Source: Ruminococcus sp.
GTDB lineage: Bacteria > Bacillota > Clostridia > Oscillospirales > Ruminococcaceae
DNA length: 54,986 nt
Direction: 5' to 3'
NCBI RefSeq assembly: GCF_016287535.1
Contig: NZ_JAEFAJ010000018.1
Span: 1-54,986, forward strand
The position numbers and the translations under genes were made by a program. Positions 51,921 to 54,986 of the stretch are shown here, piece by piece (position 1 is the first letter of the stretch; every line of letters begins with the position of its first letter). The notes under the pieces were generated by a model, which saw only the letters and a list, made by a program, of their open reading frames with translations, did no database searches and had not been told where the DNA came from.

Positions 51921-51993
51921 GCCTGTTTTACGTTAGATACTTGTAAATATAGACTTATGATGAAATAAATATTTCTGAATTAAAACCTTAATA

Positions 51994-52022
51994 TTGACAA
52001 ATTATGAATTTCTTGATATAAT
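51994..52022 (+). promoter_or_regulatory. Promoter of pilin gene 2
   Basis: TTGACA (51994-51999) and TATAAT (52017-52022) are both perfect with a 17-base spacer. The spacer starts AATTATGAA, one base away from the TGTGAA motif seen in the other three. Confidence 0.92.
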
Positions 52023-52138
52023 ATATGCAGAAGCTGAAAAAAATAATGAAGCGCAGCTTCTGAATCGGAGGAAAACATAAGTAGAATGCAGGGAAATATG
52101 TTTGACCTTGCATAAGATTCTTAAAGGAGGTTTTTCAC

Positions 52139-52660
52139 ATGAAAACTACAAAGAAGGGTTTTACACTTATTGAGCTCATCGTTGTTATTGCTATCATCGG
52201 CGTGCTCGCAGCAGTCCTTGTTCCGTCTATGCTCGGATATGTAAAGAAGTCCAAGATATCTTCTGCTAACTCAGCAGCAGCTTCACTTCAGAAAGCTATC
52301 AATACAGCACTTATTGAACTTGAAGAGGAAACAGAGCGTGCTTCTGAAATAGGTATGCTTGATCGTAACAGCAAGGCTTCAGGTGCTACAGTTAATATTA
52401 AGGACGACAAGGGAACACCTATCACGGATATTATCGATAATGATGATATGTGGGACAAGATCTGTCATTATATGGACAAGGTCAAGAAGTGCAGATTCGT
52501 CGCTTACTGTGACGGAGGCGCTTGTACAGCTGTTGGTGTAAGTATCGACAAGACTTATACAGGTACTGTTCCGGGCGGCGTTGTAACTGTTGACACTTAT
52601 AAAACCTACCAGAACAATTATTCACTGGCTGCTCAGGAAGCTCTTAAAAAGGTTTCGTGA
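52139..52660 (+). CDS. Type IV pilin 2
   Basis: The 173-residue prepilin is a close paralogue of pilin 1; the first ~50 residues are almost identical. The middle (residues ~65-105) differs, and the Cys region is KKCRFVAYCDGGACTAVGVS, with three of the four cysteines. It keeps the KTYTGTVPGGVVTVDTY segment. RBS AAAGGAGG precedes the ATG. It is a separate transcription unit with its own promoter and terminator, so pilins 1 and 2 can be expressed independently. Confidence 0.94.
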   Translation: MKTTKKGFTLIELIVVIAIIGVLAAVLVPSMLGYVKKSKISSANSAAASLQKAINTALIELEEETERASEIGMLDRNSKASGATVNIKDDKGTPITDIIDNDDMWDKICHYMDKVKKCRFVAYCDGGACTAVGVSIDKTYTGTVPGGVVTVDTYKTYQNNYSLAAQEALKKVS

Positions 52661-52696
52661 TCTTGAATATGGTTTTGAGAATTGAATAGAAGCGGT

Positions 52697-52728
52697 AAAG
52701 GCTCCCTCATTTTTTGAGGGAGCTTTTT
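52697..52728 (+). terminator. Terminator of pilin gene 2
   Basis: GCTCCCTCA and TGAGGGAGC are perfect complements with a T-loop and are followed by TTTTT; AAAG upstream extends the pairing. Confidence 0.95.
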
Positions 52729-52794
52729 ATGTCCGTTTTGTATAAATGCACAATTTAAAGCAATAAAATTTGGAACAAAAAATTGCGTTTTTTA

Positions 52795-52823
52795 TTGACA
52801 AACTGTGAATTTTATTATATTAT
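52795..52823 (+). promoter_or_regulatory. Promoter of pilin gene 3
   Basis: TTGACA (52795-52800) and TATTAT (52818-52823) are 17 bases apart. The spacer begins AACTGTGAA, with the shared TGTGAA motif. Confidence 0.88.
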
Positions 52824-52928
52824 ATAAGTGGATAAAATTTCATGGGGTTTGCGCTGTTTAGGCGAAAAAACGATATTGGAAAAGTGAAGTGGGAGTGCAT
52901 CACAAAAATTATACAAGGGGGAATATTT

Positions 52929-53441
52929 ATGAAAAAAATAACACGTAAAGGCTTTACGCTTATTGAACTCATAGTGGTCATTGCGATCATAGGAGTTCTT
53001 GCGGCTATCCTTGTTCCGTCAATGCTCGGATATGTCAGAAAGTCCAAGATAACATCTGCAAATTCAGCAGCGAATTCGTTTATGAAGGCGATCAATTCCG
53101 CGCTGGTTGAAATTGATGATGAATATGATATGGGTTCTGAAATAACAGAGATAGAGCGTGTGAACAGGGATGATCAGGTGGTAAAGATCGTTCCGTCGTC
53201 TGTTGAAACAGCTGTCGGCAAGGACAGAATGTGGAAAAAGATCACTAACTTTATGAACAAGTCCAAAAAGGCAAAATTCAAAGCGATATGTGACAGCGGT
53301 GCCTGCAAGGCTATCGCGATATGTATTGATAATACATACACCGGTACTTGTCCGTCAGGCGTGGTGAATATCGACAATTATCAGAATTTCAAGAATAATT
53401 ATAATTCTGCCCTTACGCTTGCACTTGCAAGAGCAAGCTGA
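52929..53441 (+). CDS. Type IV pilin 3
   Basis: The 170-residue prepilin has leader MKKITRKG and the same FTLIELIVVIAIIGVLAAIL helix and VPSMLGYVRKSKITSANSAA segment. It diverges more from pilins 1 and 2 at both DNA and protein level, with different codon choices and EIDDEYDMGSEITEIERV. The Cys region is CDSGACKAIAIC with three cysteines. The start at 52929 has RBS AGGGGGAA. It ends with AATATGAAT/ATTCATATT, a palindrome without a T-run. Confidence 0.94.
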   Translation: MKKITRKGFTLIELIVVIAIIGVLAAILVPSMLGYVRKSKITSANSAANSFMKAINSALVEIDDEYDMGSEITEIERVNRDDQVVKIVPSSVETAVGKDRMWKKITNFMNKSKKAKFKAICDSGACKAIAICIDNTYTGTCPSGVVNIDNYQNFKNNYNSALTLALARAS

Positions 53442-53449
53442 GGTTTGAA

Positions 53450-53473
53450 AATATGAATATGCGCATTCATATT
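53450..53473 (+). other. Palindrome after pilin gene 3
   Basis: AATATGAAT and ATTCATATT pair over ATGCGC. It is AT-rich and lacks a T-run, so it is weak as a terminator. Confidence 0.5.
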
Positions 53474-53565
53474 GTTACGGAAGTGTGTTGAACAAAATGC
53501 GCGTTTCATGGACTATATGCACAATAAAGGGTAAAAAAAATTGTTACCGATAAGTCATTTTATTA

Positions 53566-53594
53566 TTGACAAAGTGTGAACTTTTTGATATAAT
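53566..53594 (+). promoter_or_regulatory. Promoter of pilin gene 4
   Basis: Perfect TTGACA (53566-53571) and TATAAT (53589-53594) are 17 bases apart. The spacer begins AAGTGTGAA, again with TGTGAA at the same position. Confidence 0.92.
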
Positions 53595-53628
53595 ATATAT
53601 GAAAAAATGTATTGGGAGGTGCATTACG

Positions 53629-54189
53629 ATGAAGACGAACAAGTCCAAAAAGGGCTTTACTCTCATGGAGCTTATCATCGTTCTTGCAATTTTAGGTATA
53701 TTGCTTACCATAATGATCCCGACTTGGGGATACTTCATAACCAAATCGCGTGAAAGGAACGCAAATTCAAAGGCTAAGATAGTTTTTAATGCTGCTCAGA
53801 CTGAAATAACAAGGTATGCTGAGAGAGAGCGTACTATGAAGTCTGATGACCGCTTTATTACAGACGGCAAGTTCTATTTTTATTCGCATAACGGAAACGG
53901 TGCGAAATGCAATGATAAAGGCGTTTCGTCAGATTCGGATAATACTAAGTTCGCGCAGGATAACAATAAGCTTAGCAGAGCAATAAACAGAATAGCCGGT
54001 ACAGAAGGTTCTTACAAGATATATGTTGAAAATTATATAGTAAAATCAGTAGTTTACAGCAATTTTGAATCCGGACGTTACAAGGGTACTTACCCTAAAA
54101 CAACGGATCAGCTTGGTAGCACAGAGCTGACAGGTATCAGGAACGGAAATGTACAGGATTCAAATATGTCAGTAATGATTTTAGACTAA
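53629..54189 (+). CDS. Divergent type IV pilin 4
   Basis: The 186-residue prepilin has leader MKTNKSKKG and helix FTLMELIIVLAILGILLTIM, with Glu at +5. The rest does not resemble pilins 1-3: it has a single visible Cys (GAKCNDKG), a Tyr-rich stretch (KFYFYSHNGNG) and ends SNMSVMILD. It is probably a minor or alternative pilin. The start at 53629 has RBS GGGAGGTG; a nearer ATG at 53599 overlaps the predicted transcription start. It lies directly before the rRNA promoters, with a strong terminator between. Confidence 0.92.
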   Translation: MKTNKSKKGFTLMELIIVLAILGILLTIMIPTWGYFITKSRERNANSKAKIVFNAAQTEITRYAERERTMKSDDRFITDGKFYFYSHNGNGAKCNDKGVSSDSDNTKFAQDNNKLSRAINRIAGTEGSYKIYVENYIVKSVVYSNFESGRYKGTYPKTTDQLGSTELTGIRNGNVQDSNMSVMILD

Positions 54190-54196
54190 AGGATTC

Positions 54197-54230
54197 AATG
54201 CAGCCGCTTATGCGGCTGCATTATTTTTTT
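54197..54230 (+). terminator. Terminator of pilin gene 4
   Basis: AATGCAGCCGC and GCGGCTGCATT are perfect complements over TTAT, followed by a seven-base T-run. Confidence 0.95.
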
Positions 54231-54293
54231 GCAAATTGATTAAAACAGTAAGTTTTCAACATAATAGTTCTTAGAATGTTAAAAACTTTGTGC

Positions 54294-54322
54294 TTGACAC
54301 TGTTACCAAAAAGAGGTATAAT
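54294..54322 (+). promoter_or_regulatory. rRNA promoter P1
   Basis: Perfect TTGACA (54294-54299) and TATAAT (54317-54322) are separated by 17 bases, upstream of the 16S gene. Confidence 0.93.
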
Positions 54323-54390
54323 ATATTTACTGTCCGACAAGTGGAGGGCGAGAGCACGAAAAATTTCTTGAAGAAATTTGAAGAAAGTGC

Positions 54391-54419
54391 TTGACAAAGC
54401 TTAAAGATAGTGATATAAT
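54391..54419 (+). promoter_or_regulatory. rRNA promoter P2
   Basis: Perfect TTGACA (54391-54396) and TATAAT (54414-54419, preceded by TG one base away) with a 17-base spacer, 97 bases after P1. Tandem strong promoters are usual for rrn operons. The ~215-base leader that follows has no gene and contains processing-type stems near 54608-54630. Confidence 0.94.
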
Positions 54420-54637
54420 ATTAAAGCTGTCCCGGAAGGGATAGTGAAAAACAGCATCTTGAAAATTGAACAATGCGAAGGAAAAAAAGTAACGACCCTT
54501 GAGATTCCTTTTTGAAGCTGAGAGATCAGTGGAGAGAAGAAAAGGTCAAGAAAAGACTAAAAAATTACGCGAAAGTAATAACGCAAGCGTTATGAACAGG
54601 ATTAGATAATAGATCCGAAAGGATTTACTATACAACT

Positions 54638-54986
<349 letters not shown>

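Noticed and set aside
54420..54637. A tRNA gene in the rRNA leader.
   Set aside because: No cloverleaf or TTCGA-type T-loop is visible; the stems fit a processing leader.

Overview
The window reads as a chromosomal segment of a rumen- or gut-type Ruminococcus (Oscillospiraceae, Firmicutes), most like R. flavefaciens. The evidence is the start of a 16S rRNA gene at the right end with ruminococcal features, near-consensus sigma-A promoters, strong GGAGG ribosome binding sites, a CIRCE operator, YqfC/YqfD/YlbJ sporulation-family genes, an expansin carrying a dockerin-like segment, and type IV pilins of the kind linked to cellulose adhesion in ruminococci. The genus assignment is from memory of these sequences; no search was run.

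Layout. 1-2195: end of the ribosomal gene rplQ, an AT-rich orphan gene between two look-alike terminators, yajC and a small membrane protein gene. 2189-6146 (minus): response regulator, sensor kinase and HtrA protease in one operon with a clear promoter and terminator. 6365-8036 (minus): a Spo0A-like regulator without phosphorylation residues and a Tim44-domain protein. 8175-10777: yqfC-yqfD (minus) divergent from ylbJ (plus). 10843-12992: CIRCE-controlled groES-groEL with a repeat element between the two genes. 13207-29658 (minus): a long same-strand run holding purE, purC, a purF-like gene, purM, purN, an archaeal-type IMP cyclohydrolase (PurO), a stand-alone AICAR transformylase and purD. 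Interspersed are an expansin, two tandem CmpB-type membrane proteins, a HAD phosphatase, a lipoprotein, a DUF4272 protein, a WG-repeat protein, a glycosyltransferase and three unknown genes. 30214-33912: a large repetitive, disordered protein paired with a TPR protein. 34001-38031: a small acidic ORF, a LacI regulator overlapping a DUF5662 gene, and uvrC. 38559-54189: a nearly complete type IV pilus locus. From 54638: 16S rRNA behind two tandem promoters.

How the genes work together. The purine genes cover most steps from PRPP to IMP; purL/purS/purQ and purB are not in the window. IMP formation uses separate transformylase and cyclohydrolase proteins instead of bifunctional PurH. The pilus locus provides the platform (PilC), an alignment complex (a PilM-PilN fusion and PilO), a very large PilX-like protein, two minor pilins, the prepilin peptidase, the PilB and PilT motors, and four separately transcribed pilin genes whose promoters share a spacer motif. 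The most unusual points are the PilM-PilN fusion, the 977-residue PilX-like protein with a beta-helix-like segment, the shared pilin promoter element, the PurF-like protein without its catalytic cysteine, the phosphorylation-blind Spo0A-like protein, and the undescribed scaffold/TPR pair.
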